Shown in pieces: positions 1 through 10,912 of a stretch of DNA of 64,000 nucleotides (positions within the stretch are counted from its first letter, which is position 1; every line of letters starts with the position of its first letter). The position numbers and the translations under genes are program-made. The notes under the pieces were generated by a model. The model was not told where the DNA came from, did no database searches, and worked only from the letters and a program-made list of their open reading frames with translations. This stretch comes from Globodera rostochiensis (Eukaryota; Nematoda; Chromadorea; Rhabditida; Heteroderidae): the NCBI GenBank assembly GCA_018350325.1, contig JAEVLN010000007.1, positions 1,641,109 to 1,705,108 of the forward strand, given 5' to 3'.

Positions 1-115
1 GAAACTCTATAAAGGACCCTTTTTGCAACTTTTAAAACTCAGTGTCGAAATGTCCAGTGTCGAAATATCCTGCAACGGATTGACATTTTATGCTCGAACA
101 AAATAATTTACTTAC

Positions 116-1682
116 GAACGCAACAAATCGACGTAATTAAACGTCAATTTTTTCGCTAGCTGGGCATCTGGCGCCCCCACTATTCCAATTGCCTAAATAA
201 AATTGTCTTTTGAAAAGAAAAAAATTGGAAGATAATCTGGTAAAAATATTTATTTTTAAGAATATATTTTTTTGGTTTTAGCCACAATTTGTACTTATAA
301 AAATTTTAGAGAAAATTTGATCTTTAAGGTTGGGTTTTTGGTCCAAGAAAAAGTCCTTTTTTATGGGGTGCATTTTTTAGTCTAAAAAAAAAAATTGATT
401 TTTAAAGATTGCATTTTCTTTAAAAAGTTTAGGGAAAAAGTGCTTAAAATATTGGTCTTCAAGAATTTTCGGAAAATGCCCAAAATATAGATTTATTCTA
501 AAACAGCCAAAATATGGATTTATAGGCGCTAGGACTTTTCGACAGTAAGCGGACTTTTCGACAGTACTGGACAATTCGACAGCGGCGGACGATTCGACAG
601 CGGATTTTTCGACAGTACAACAAATATTCAAAAAATTTAAGTTAATTAAAATTTTCAAAAAAAATTTTATATGTAAGCCAATATTCAAAAGATACTTTTA
701 TCCATCTAAATTTAATACATCATCTTCTGCTTACATGCATCTGATTATCTCACCGAATTTCTGATGCCCATTTCTATTTCTCAAATTATTTTTTTAGTAA
801 AAAATACTTTCGTATGTGCCTAAATTTGCGGTTTTAAAATCTGTGCCATGAATGTAACTTTGGTAGTGTGGTATAACTTTGGTTCAAAATCTGACCAAAA
901 AAAGACGACATTATAGTCATATTTTATCATTAGATATTGATAAGGAAATTTATTTTATAGACCATCTCAAAAACGTATATTGGAATTGGAATAATATTGG
1001 TAAAACTATCTTTTGAATAGGCTTATTTTGAAAATTTTAATTAGGTAACTAAATTTTTTGAATATTTGTTGTACTGTCAAAAAATCCGCTGTCGAATCGT
1101 CCGCCGCTGTCGAATTGTCCAGTACTGTCGAAAAGTCCGCTTACTGTCGAAAAGTCCGGACACCGATTTATATGGACAAAAAGTCCTTTTAATTCAAAAT
1201 TTTTTGAAATGAATGCTATTTTTTGGCTTTTCTCGTCAATCCCTGTTTGAAAAGAACGATAAAAATCCCAATCTATATTGATCAGTGATCACTGATCACT
1301 CGTTTAAATTAGGTGACATTTTGTCCGGTCGACATTTTGTCCCTAAACAAAATGATTTCAATACCCATTCTGCTGCATTTGTGTGATTGAATTTGAAGGT
1401 GACGCCGGTTTTGTTAGCCAATATAGCTTTGTCCAGCTTAATCATTTGCTTTCCGTCCGGCTGTGTAATCGTCTTTCTCGAGGCCGCAATTGGTGTGACG
1501 AGCATTTGTCCATTGGCAAGCCTTTCGGTTACGGTGATTCCAACGGTGTATTGAACATCGGGCGGGTCGAAGTACACTTCCAGAATATCGACGGCATTGG
1601 CACTTTGGTGATGATTGGTCAGCTGAAGCAGCACAATTTGTGAATAGATAAACCCTTTGGCGCACAAACCAATGTTAACCAT
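116..1682 (-). CDS. F1: small secreted protein, family member 1 (3' end off window)
   Basis: Exon 1 is 1682-1365 and exon 2 is 192-116; a third exon would lie beyond base 1. Exon 1 encodes about 106 residues: a hydrophobic leader (MVNIGLCAKGFIYSQIVLL, cut probably after QSANA) and a short beta-rich domain with the family signatures EVYFDPPxVQYTV and QMIKLxK. It ends in phase 0 at a TGG/gtattg donor. Exon 2 begins with GCA after TTTATTTAG and encodes a helix-like stretch (AxGxV...LAKKLTFNYVDLL) that aligns with exon 2 of F2 and F5, which is why I accept the join. The final donor is TC/gtaagt (phase 2). The intron holds a long-inverted-repeat element. Function unknown; leader and small size suggest secretion, perhaps as an effector. 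Exon 1 is much surer than exon 2. Confidence 0.72.
532..1157. mobile_element. MITE-like element with ~120-bp inverted termini
   Basis: The left arm (532-655) and right arm (1030-1157) are reverse complements over about 120 bases. They start GGACTTTTCGACAGTAAGC and contain reiterated CTGTCGAA/TTCGACAG words. It sits in the F1 intron. I see no clean target duplication. A shorter copy of the same word (AGTGTCGAAATGTCC) is at 40-71. Confidence 0.75.
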
Positions 1683-1890
1683 TTTTTTTATAAAATCAAG
1701 GGAACATATTGGTTAATTGGTTAATTAAGCGGTTTTTAGCCTAAAAACTGCGCTTAAATTAGAATATTTTTGCCCTAAATCACACGTCTTGTCTTTGTTT
1801 CCAGACAGACGAAAAGAAAAATTCTTTCCCATTGTTTTACTTTACACTTATTGATTATATAGCTAAATTTAGCATTTCCATCATTTCATG
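1683..1890 (-). promoter_or_regulatory. Conserved 5' flank of F1
   Basis: Read on the minus strand, the bases before the F1 start are TTAATTAACCAATTAACC, then TGTTCCCTTGATTTTAT and the ATG. The same string, with small changes, precedes F3, F4, F5 and the relic at 2.33 kb, always 10-40 bases from the ATG. Further out, 1830-1890 matches the F2 flank at 9440-9500 (ATAATCAATAAGTGTAAAG on the gene strand). A promoter or 5' leader role is inferred from this conservation; no TATA or initiator element is evident. Confidence 0.55.
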
Positions 1891-2160
1891 GACTTTTTCC
1901 TCTTTTGGCATTTCCCCCCTTTTGCACTTTTTCCTCTTTTGGCATTCCCACCAATTCTTTTTTTTTCTTTTGGCATTTTCCCCTTTTGCACTTCTTCCTC
2001 TTTTGGCATTCCCACCAATTCTTTTTTTTTCTTTTAGCATTACCCTTTTGCACTTTCCTCTTTTGGCATTCCCATTCTTTTGTTTTCTTTTGGCATTTTC
2101 CCCTTTTGCACTTTTTCCTCTTTTGGCATTCCCACCAATTCTTTTTTTTTCTTGGGGGGT
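1890..2160 (-). repeat. Minisatellite of GGAATGCCAAAAGAGGAAAA units upstream of F1
   Basis: On the minus strand, units of about 26-50 bases repeat GAAATGCCAAAAGAGGAAAAAGTGCAAAA with variable G and A runs. All frames are largely open, so the Lys-rich and Phe-rich translations are not taken as genes. The same unit is amplified at the same distance upstream of F2 (9235-9445) and occurs once or twice upstream of F3, F4 and F5. Confidence 0.85.
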
Positions 2161-2309
2161 ACAAAAATATTCCCCACTATGTAAATTCCAATAAAAACAT
2201 TTTTGGCCTAATCCCATAATAATGTTTAAATTGGAAAAACAAAAGAAAATAATGCAATAAATCAAAATTACTTGGCAGAAGCTTCTCTGCACTTGAGAAG
2301 TATTTTCGG

Positions 2310-2400
2310 GTCTGAGTTTTCTGGGCTAAAATCCGGCAAATTCCGTTTAATTAACTAATTAATGTTCCCTTGACTTTATAAATAAAATGTCTAAAATACA
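2310..2400 (+). pseudogene. Promoter-and-start relic of an F-family gene
   Basis: GGGCTAAAATCCGGCAAATT, then TTAATTAACTAATTAATG and TTCCCTTGACTTTATAAATAAA lead to ATGTCTAAAATA, exactly the 5' leader and first codons of F2/F5. The frame then ends after eight codons and the rest of exon 1 is missing. This is a truncated paralogue that kept its promoter. The 2.4-2.9 kb stretch after it holds no gene I can see. Confidence 0.6.
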
Positions 2401-2619
2401 CGACCATAAATAAAAAACAATTAAAAATCGTATTGCAAGCGGATTTCTTCTAATATAGCTTGAAATTTTTTTGTTTTGCTATGATAACGACGAAACATGT
2501 AGGAATACATATATGAATGAAGGGAACAAGTCGGGAGTAGTGCCAGAAAGATGCTTCATGTCCCTTTTGATGGCCCCTATATCGCTTCAATTATAGCTCC
2601 TAAAGCTTTGCCAAACCAT

Positions 2620-2700
2620 AGGGGGATCATTAGGCTTAGGCTTAAGCCTAACGAACCCCAAGCCAGGGTGGTTTAGGCCTAAGCCTAACCCATAACGTAC
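2620..2700. repeat. TAGGCTTAGGC-word element (copy 1)
   Basis: Reiterated TTAGGC/GCCTAA words flank GAACCCCAAGCCAGGGTGG. A reverse-complement relative lies at 16310-16400. The word matches the nematode telomere unit TTAGGC, but there are only two or three copies on each side, in inverted order, so this is a dispersed element and not a telomere. Confidence 0.55.
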
Positions 2701-2939
2701 ACTGTCACAGGAACACACTCCAAGCTAAACGCCCTACTTTTTTTAAGGCTAAATCTCTAGTTATTGCATAATATTCACATGGCGAGCTCAATTAAACCGG
2801 ATTTTTTTGGCGTTTTTAATAGACTTGGCCGGGATTTTGAGTGAAACCGGGACCGTGAAAGCCGAGATCGGGACCAGTATGTTGAACCGGGGAAAAAAAT
2901 TATTGAGTATTGAAGTAAGGAAAGATAACGGATAAAAAA

Positions 2940-3180
2940 TTGCAATTTTGGATAAAATATGAAATAATCAATCGATAAAAGTAAATAGTGAAATATTTAC
3001 ATAGCTAATATTTTCTAAATTGAACAAAATGAACAGAATCGATTGAATGATGGGAATGACAAAATTAATATTTCCTCTTCTTTCTAAATTGAACCGAGTG
3101 ATCTTTTTAGAGCAAAAATATTCCAATTTAAGGGCTGAAATTGAAGATTTTTTCATATTTATTTGAAGATAAATAGCAGC
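2940..3180 (+). repeat. F-family 5' block, orphan copy
   Basis: About 230 bases containing CATAGCTAATATTTTCTAAATTGAA, GAATCGATTGAATGATGGGA and CAATTTAAGGGCTGAAATTG. Related blocks precede F3 (13978-14290), F4 (17105-17265) and F5 (22908-23045), and others lie at 9540-9620, 11425-11520 and 59230-59410. In this window it marks duplicated gene cassettes; here no F gene follows. Confidence 0.65.
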
Positions 3181-3580
3181 TTTATAAATTAGTTTTCATT
3201 TTTCTTTTGCAATATTTATAATAAAATTTATAATTTTTATACTAACAATAAAAAAAAGCGAAATAGACATTGTCGGATTCTGTATTTTCTGATCAGTAGG
3301 ATTTCTTCCATTTATTCATCCCAATCAGAGAGGGCAAATTGCATTTTTTTTAAATAGCAAATGCACATTTGATTTTAAATAATAATGTCGGCTAAAATGA
3401 AATGTGCTAATAATTTAGTATTATATTTTTTTAATTTAAAATTAGCCCAATTTTGGTAAGTAGAAATTTTGAAAATGGCCGGTATATCGCATTCTGACAT
3501 TTGATTTTACAAATAATACTCATTTTAATCTTTAAGATTTGCCTTTGATGATTGACCTGCGCTTTTTTTATTCGGTCAAA

Positions 3581-5917
3581 ATGGCCGTTGTCTTCATTCT
3601 AATGCTGCTTTCATCAACCACGTTAAAAGCCCAGGTAATTATGGAAAACATTAAATGAATTTTAATTTTAATTAAGCGGAATGAAAATGACAAATTCTTT
3701 GATTTGATGGCAGCGATTGGTGAACATTTTGGCGGAGAATTCAATGACACCGAGAAAGCGTTGGAACTCGACTTGAATGGCGCCAACTCATTTTTGAAAG
3801 GATTGCACACATTTGCAACTCGTGAAATAGTCAGAAAAAATAAAAATGGTGAATTTGAGTGTAAAAAGTCTGAAAAGACTGATTTTAAAATGGCCATCGA
3901 AATGATTTTGGGCGAAAATACGCAAAATTTCCTAAAAGCACATATCGTGCCAAAACAAACCACTACTGTGCTAAACACAGTATACACTATGAAAACGATT
4001 TTTGACGAAAGATCGTTTAAAAAGGTGGAAGTTTTTCTAAATGCACTTATTGTGCCAAAAAAATCTGATCAAATACCCTCGGGAAGTGTTGATTCTGTGA
4101 AATTTTCGGAGGAACAATTATTCAATTTATTATTTTCTCTTGCGGCAAGACTGGAGGCGCTCGTACACGGAAAAAATATTGACGGAACGCTTAAAGAAAA
4201 ACAAGAAAATTCGAAAAAAAAAATTCAAACATTTCTTGTCGTGCCGAAATGCTTCATTATTCCAGAATCGGAATTAAGGTTATTTAGAATTTTATATAAA
4301 GATTTAATAAAAAAATTTTTTAGCATTTTTGATTATTGGATTGAAATAATTGAGATGAAAACAAAAAATAATCAAAAACCGATTTTTGGAGTTGCAATAT
4401 ACAAAGAGAAATACAACGTAAATAAAAGTGAAGAGAGTAAAGAAAAAGCTTTTGAACTCTCTCGAGGTAAAATACTCCGATTTCTTGTTAGATAAAAAGC
4501 AATAATATACAAAATAAAAAGAAATTAAATTTTTAGAAAATTACAAAATTTTGGAGCAATTAAATGATCAAAAATTCTCAATTTATGAGTCATCAAATCT
4601 TCTAAGAGAAATATTCAATAAGGGATCAACTATTCCGAGAGGGAAAATACCGCAAATTTTCAAGAATTTGTTAAATCAAATCGAATCGGTATTTTCCTTT
4701 GAATGGGAAACAGAATTCTATGACGAGTGTAAATGTGCATATGCAATGTTTTTCCAAAATATTTTGCAAAATCTGATGAAAATGATGAGTGATAAAGGGA
4801 TTGATCCGGAATTGCACTTGGATTCGGTTGACTTCAAAATTCGAAAAGATGTTCAAAAGGATTTTGAGGAAAACTGCAAAAAATTGCAAGTTTACTTTTT
4901 ATATGTATATAATAATTCCGTTAATTTGATTGATTTAAGCTAAAAATTGAAATTTTAAATATATTTTTAGTGAAAATGAAGAAGAAAAAATTTTGTTTTT
5001 GAATAATGTGCACTATGAACTGGTAATAAATTTCAAGTTCAACCAATGGAAGGGTAAGTGTAAACAATGCCCAAAAACATCAAATTAAACAATTTTAAGA
5101 TGTTCATGACAGAGTTGACGATTTGTTGATTGATTGGGTCGCCCATTCAGAGCAGGATCGTGTATTTTGGATCTTGAATCTTCTCAAAGAGTTATATTTG
5201 AAAAGTGATACATGGCGAATGTTAAGTAAAATAGAAAATTTTATATCAAATGCAAATCGAAAGAAAATAAGCATAATTGAGGCATTGATAGGGAAAGAGT
5301 TTAATTTGGGATCATTATTTGATCAAATGAAATGGCTGGTGAAAGAGACAATTCCGAAAGAACAGGCTAAGATATGGGAAGCAAAAAAAGAGATAAATAC
5401 AGATCAATTGGAAAATGATATTAAATTTTTGAAAAATAATCCCAAAAGCATTGCTGAAGAAAAGTATCAAAAAGTCGTTGCAATAATCTGCACAATTAAA
5501 CAACTTGGCGAAAAAGTTGAAATGCTGACATCCGAATACAAAGTCTATCAAATTGCTAAAGACCAATACAGATTGAATTATTCATTGTTAAAAATTCAGC
5601 AATATCGAAAGCATTTTGGGCTTGAATTGTGGGAACAATCGGAAGAATCTTGCAATCAGTTGAAGCTTAATCAAATAGAAATGGAAGAAATTGTTTCCGA
5701 AGAAATATTTGATGACCTTTACGAGATATGGAAAAGCTTTGAGGGCGGTTTGAGGGGGATTAATGTATACTATTTGAAAATACCGCTAATGCAGCTCACA
5801 GAACAGCTACTAACTTGTGCAAAAAGTTTTGGAAAAATGCTTCAAAATGTGAAGGAACTTTATGCCCAAAAAATGGATGCATCGAATGATGGCGGGGATA
5901 TGCTTATATCCGAATGA
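3581..5917 (+). CDS. Secreted protein of unknown family, 697 aa, five exons
   Basis: Exons: 3581-3634, 3677-4466, 4537-4885, 4971-5053, 5100-5917. The 18-residue first exon is a clean signal peptide (MAVVFILMLLSSTTLKAQ), which fixes the start. The mature protein is hydrophilic and helical with three spaced IVPK/VVPK motifs (near mature residues 85, 110 and 175) and few cysteines. Exon 3 joins exon 4 in frame only if its donor is GC (TT/GCAAGT); all GT alternatives give phase 0 and a stop. GCAAGT is the usual form of GC-AG introns, which I recall as frequent in Globodera. No domain is recognised. The gene is intact, so it is probably functional and secreted. Other introns are 42-70 bases and canonical. 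Confidence 0.75.
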
Positions 5918-6093
5918 TTTATTTATATTGCTGGGATTTTTTTTAACGATCTTCCAACGTCCGGATTTTGATTTACTGTTTAACTCTGTTTTTATTATTT
6001 TGGATCTGAAAAGCTCGAAATATGTTTGATGCTCCTATTCTGTTCTTATAATTCGGCCCAATTTCCCCTCCGCCGCTGCGGTTGTAATAACAA

Positions 6094-8280
6094 CTAGGGT
6101 TCAGCCCCGACCCCCAAACCCCGTCGTCCCCGAACCCCGACATGGGTCGTCCCCGAACCCCGGCATGGGTCGTCCCCGAACCCCGGCATGGGTCGTCCCC
6201 GAACCCCGACATGGGTCGCCCCCGAACCCCGACATGGGTCGTCCCCGAACCCCGGCATGGGTCGTCCCCGAACCCCGACATGGGTCGTCCCCGAACCCCG
6301 ACATGGGTCGCCCCCGAACCCCGACATGGGTCGTCCCCGAACCCCGACATGGGTCGTCCCCGAACCCCGACATGGGTCGCCCCGAACCTCAACATGGGTC
6401 GTCCCCGAACCCCGACATGGGTCGTCCCCGAACCCCGACATGGGTCGTCCCCGAACCCCGACATGGGTCGTCCCCGAACCCCGACATGGGTCGTCCCTGA
6501 ACCCCGACATGGGTCGCCCCCGAACCCCGACATGGGTCGCCTCGAACCCCGACATGGGTCGCCCCGAACCCCGACATGGGTCGTCCCCAAACCCCGACAT
6601 GGGTCGTCCTCGAACCCCGACATGGGTCGCCCCAAACCCCGACATGGGTCGTCCCCGAACCGCGACATGGGTCGTCCCCGAACCCCGACATGGGTCGTCC
6701 CCAAACCCCGGCATGGGTCGTCCCCGAACCCCGACTGGTCGTCCCCAAACCCCGACATAGGTCGTCCCCAAACCCCGACATGGCCAACCCGGCCTCCCCG
6801 AACCCCGACATGGGTCGCCCCGAACCCCGACATGGGTCGTCCCCAAACCCCGACATGGGTCGTCCTCGAACCCCGACATGGGTCGCCCCAAACCCCGACA
6901 TGGGTCGTCCCCGAACCGCGACATGGGTCGTCCCCGAACCCCGACATGGGTCGTCCCCAAACCCCGGCATGGGTCGTCCCCGAACCCCGACATGGGTCGT
7001 CCCCAAACCCCGACATGGGTCGTCCTCGAACCCCGACATGGGTCGCCCCAAACCCCGACATGGGTCGTCCCCGAACCGCGACATGGGTCGTCCCCGAACC
7101 CCGACATGGGTCGTCCCCAAACCCCGGCATGGGTCGTCCCCGAACCCCGACTGGTCGTCCCCGAACCCCGACATGGGTCGTCCCCGAACCCCGACATGGG
7201 TCGTCCCCAAACCCCGGCATGGGTCGTCCCCGAACCCCGACTGGTCGTCCCCGAACCCCGACATGGGTCGCCCCGAACCCGACATGGGTCGTCCCCGAAC
7301 CCCGACATGGGTCGTCCCCGAACCCCGACATGGGTCGTCCCCGAACCCCGACATGGGTCGTCCCCGAACCCCGACATGGGTCGTCCCCGAACCCCGACAT
7401 GGGTCGTCCCCAAACCCCGGCATGGGTCGTCCCCGAACCCCGACATGGGTCGTCCCCGAACCCCGACATGGGTCGCCCCGAACCCCGACATGGGTCGTCC
7501 CCGAACCCCGACATGGGTCGCCCCGAACCCCGACATGGGTCGCCCCGAACCCCGACATGGGTCGCCCCGAACCCCGACATGGGTCGCCCCGAACCCCGAC
7601 ATGGGTCGCCCCGAACCCCGACATGGGTCGCCCCGAACCCCGACATGGGTCGTCCCCGAACCCCGACATGGGTCGCCCCGAACCCCGACTGGGTCGCCCC
7701 GAACCCCGACATGGGTCGTCCCCAAACCCCGACATGGGTCGCCCCGAACCCCGGCATGGGTCGTCCCCGAACCCCGACTGGTCGTCCCCGAACCCCGACA
7801 TGGGTCGTCCCCGAACCCCGACATGGGTCGTCCCCAAACCCCGGCATGGGTCGTCCCCGAACCCCGACATGGGTCGTCCCCGAACCCCGACATGGGTCGC
7901 CCCGAACCCCGACATGGGTCGTCCCGAACCCCGACATGGGTCGCCCCGAACCCCGACATGGGTCGCCCCGAACCCCGACATGGGTCGCCCCGAACCCCGA
8001 CATGGGTCGCCCCGAACCCCGACATGGGTCGTCCCCGAACCCCGACATGGGTCGCCCCGAACCCCGACTGGGTCGCCCCGAACCCCGACATGGGTCGTCC
8101 CCAAACCCCGACATGGGTCGCCCCGAACCCCGACATGGGTCGTCCCCGAACCCCGACATAGGTCGTCCCCAAACCCCGACATAGGTCGTCCCCAAACCCC
8201 GACATGGCCAACCCGGCCTCCCCGAACCCCGACATGGCCAACCCGGCCTCCCCGACCCCCGACTTTCCCGCGCCCCGAGG
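6094..8280. repeat. 22/23-bp GC-rich minisatellite, ~95 units
   Basis: Units read CCCCGAACCCCGACATGGGT plus CGT or CG, with GGCATGG, CAAACC and GACTGG variants. Unit length is not a multiple of three and the consensus has no stop in most frames, so 400-800-codon open frames appear in several frames of both strands; they are repeat artefacts. The array begins TAGGGTTCAGCCCCGACCCC, which matches the ends of the CCCCGA-word elements at 10725 and 18771-19613, so it looks like an amplified subterminal repeat of such an element. Higher-order blocks are visible: the run 6576-6790 recurs with edits near 6837-7140. Confidence 0.92.
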
Positions 8281-9234
8281 GGTCGGGGCCCGAAACAGCT
8301 TATTTCCAAATCCGCTCCCGCAAAGATTTAAAAAAAAAAAAATTCGCTATGGTATCCCGCAATTTGCTTCTTATGGTTGGGGCCGGGATAGGAAATTTAT
8401 TTTGGAAACATTTTTTGACAGAAAAGGTAAAAAAAAGGGAAAAAAACAACGGGAAACTAAATTTTTTCTAAATTATTTTTTATAAAATAGTGATTTTTAG
8501 GGTTGATATTTTTTCCGAAAAGGGCATTTAGCGGAAAACGGAAAACAACGGGAAAACAGAACTCTGCCCATCCCTGGAAGATTTTATATGCGACAATAAG
8601 TCAGAGTCATACAACCACCCCCGAAAGATTTAAAGAAACAAAATAAAAATATTATAAATATTTGTGGTCACAAAAATTCAAAACAAGTTGTGCATGGGAC
8701 GGGACTGGCCCGCTTCGCAATTAAATATAGGCACCTAACTAGGTGAGAAAAGTGCCAAAATAGGCTCAAACCCAGAGTTGCAATCTCAAACTTTTAAAAA
8801 TCGGCATTGGAGCATTAAAAAATTCCGATATACTCAACAGATTCTAAAACCTTCAAAATAGATGCTTTTTAGAAAATTGAGTGCATTTTTTGTTTAATTT
8901 TTAATGGATGCATTTGGTCCAATCTCCGCAAAATGTGGGGGTGAATTTTGCCATTTTTATTCACTGTGAGCATTCTTCGCGTGGAGCAATTCTCCAAAAA
9001 TTGTTGGAGAGCAATTCTCCGGACCCCGCTCGTTCCCAGTTCTTGGAATGCGACATTTCGCCGAGTAAGACAAAATCTGACATTTAGGCGACACAAAATC
9101 ACTAACAGTCCAAAGTCGGTCAAAATAACTTAATGCTTAAAAGCGGACAAAATTATTAGGGACTTTGTCAATTAGTGATTTGACGTCTTTTTTCGTGTAT
9201 TCAGTTCCGGGTGGAAATGGCAAAAGCAGAAAAA
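8281..9234. other. Gene-free interval with a CAGGGATGGGC element end
   Basis: 8518-8576 carries repeated AACGGAAAA/AACGGGAAA words and ends in the complement of CAGGGATGGGC, the terminus also found at 12102, 18584 and 22702. Near 8980-9035, TGGAGCAATTCTCC and GGAGAGCAATTCTCCGG form short palindromic words; similar ones are at 21072-21105. No coding exon is supported. Confidence 0.5.
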
Positions 9235-9445
9235 GTGCAAAGGGGGGAAATGCCAAAAGAGGAAAAAAGGGGGAGGGAAATGCCAAAAGAGGAAAAAAAA
9301 GGGGGAAATGCCAAAAGAGGAAAAAAAGGGAAAATGCCAAAAGAGGAAAAAAGGGGGAGGGAAATGCCAAAAGAGGAAAAAAAAGGGGGAAATGCCAAAA
9401 GAGGAAAAAAAGGGAAAATGCCAAAAGAGGAAAAAGTGCATGAAA
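9235..9445 (+). repeat. Minisatellite of AATGCCAAAAGAGGAAAAA units upstream of F2
   Basis: Eight or more 22-33-base units with a higher-order doublet (9264-9345 repeats as 9346-9425). It has the same unit, orientation and position relative to the gene as the array upstream of F1. The flanking 9440-9530 segment matches 1800-1890 in reverse complement. Confidence 0.85.
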
Positions 9446-9793
9446 TGGTGGGAATGCCAATTTAGCCATATAATCAATAAGTGTAAAGTAAAACAATGGG
9501 AAAAAAATTTTCTTTTGTTTGTGTGGTGATTTATGGCAAAAATATTCCAATTTAAGCGCTAAAATTAAAGATTTTCATATTTATTCAATAATTTTAAACT
9601 TCAAGGTGAATAGGTAACTCTAGTAAAATTATTTCTCATTCGCATTCTCTCCATAAATTATACGAACCCTGAAATCATTTTTTGACAGTTCACAATCATT
9701 GACCGCTGGCCCAAAATGGCAAATTTTGGACAATCTAAAACCGATTTCAATTCCTTCTCTTAATCTGAAAGTTCTCTTGGTTTTAAGAAGAAA

Positions 9794-10912
9794 ATGTCTA
9801 AAATTGGTTTGTGCGCCAAAGGGTTTATCTATGCACAAATTGTGCTGCTTCTTCTGGCCCATCATCACCAAAGTGCCAATGCAGCGGACAATGCCAATAC
9901 AGCGGACAATGCCAATACAGCGGACAATGTTTTGAAAGTTTACTTTGACCCGCCCGGGGTTCAATACACCGTTACTGTCTCCACCCTCATTGTAGCCGAT
10001 GAAGACGATGAAGACGACGAAGACGATGAATACGATGAAGACGATGAATACGATGAAGACGATGAAGACGATGAATACGATGAAGACGATGAAGGCTATA
10101 CCATACTAATTGCAAGCGGACTAAAAACGCGTACACAGAACGACAACAGGCAAATGATTAAGCTGAGCAAAACCAAATTTGCTACCTTTCCCAACGTCTA
10201 CTTCGTATTCTCTCGGCCAGATGGATCGAAAGTAAGTTTAATGGCAATAAAAAATGTCGAAAAATTTGCAAAAATAAAAATACCGCATTTTTGTTTAGTT
10301 TTAAATCTCTTAACAAATTGACTCACAAATGCATTTTTTATGAAATTATTCCAATTCGATTTTTTCGTAAAATTTTGATCAACAAAAAGGTGATTTTGAC
10401 TCTGGGCCGTCAGATCCATATTTTCCAAAAACATCCCAGACGGGCACTGTTACTTTTAGGCTTACGCCGCAGTGACTGGAGATGAAGCTCGCGCTGCAGA
10501 AGAATTGTCGTTTAATTACTTCAACAGTTATGGGTAAGTGGATTTTTGTGGTTAAAATTCATTAAAAAGGCAATAAAACAACTTTGTTCAAAAAATTGGT
10601 CCACTATCTCAAAAAGCCTCATGTTTGGCGATCTGTCAACTAAAAACAAATTTTTGTTGCTCGGCAGACGCCATAAATTATTACATTTTTGTAGCATTTT
10701 TCTGGGCTTTCCAATAGTACGATTTAGGGTTGCTCCCCGTCCCCGAACACCGACTTTTTTTAGTCGGGGTTTTAGTCCCCGACCCCGATTTGAACCGATT
10801 CTAAAACCGGGTTAAACGCGTTAAAAGTCAAACTGGTCGGCCAAAACGACCGGATCCGCTTATTTTGTCTTTTAGGAAACTGAGACCTGGGGCAGATGGC
10901 TCGACAAAGTGA
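9794..10912 (+). CDS. F2: small secreted protein, family member 2
   Basis: Exon 1 is 9794-10231 (phase 0 end, AAA/gtaagt), exon 2 10460-10533, and a probable exon 3 starts at 10876 and stops at 10912. The leader is MSKIGLCAKGFIYAQIVLLL...QSANA, followed by the family core LKVYFDPPGVQYTVTV and QMIKLSKTKF. Two expansions are private to this copy: an 18-base repeat giving three ADNANT-like units after the leader, and an acidic tract of DED/DEY units at residues ~75-104 encoded by GATGAAGAC microsatellite. Exon 2 (AYAAVTGDEARAAEEL..FNY) aligns with exon 2 of F1 and F5. Exon 3 is the weak part: a second frame stays open to 10992, so the C-terminus is uncertain. Function unknown. Confidence 0.68.
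10725..10815 (+). mobile_element. One-ended CCCCGA-word hAT-like element
   Basis: TAGGGTTGCTCCCCGTCCCC is a hAT-type end followed by CCCCGAACACCGAC and CCCCGACCCCGA words. I found no matching right end or target duplication, so it is probably truncated. It lies in F2 intron 2. Confidence 0.45.

Noticed and set aside
1832..2292. Phe/Leu-rich plus-strand and Lys-rich minus-strand frames, and the similar frames at 9137-9550
   Set aside because: Minisatellite translation; low complexity, all frames open.
2620..2700. Interstitial telomere
   Set aside because: Only two or three TTAGGC-like units in inverted order, with a relative elsewhere sharing a non-telomeric core.
5973..8471. Open frames of 400-780 codons on both strands
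   Set aside because: They are readings of the 22/23-bp minisatellite; unit length not divisible by three keeps several frames open. No splice or start context.
8869..9133. 60-85-codon frames on both strands
   Set aside because: No family match, no splice partners, and overlap with palindromic words shared with 21.1 kb.
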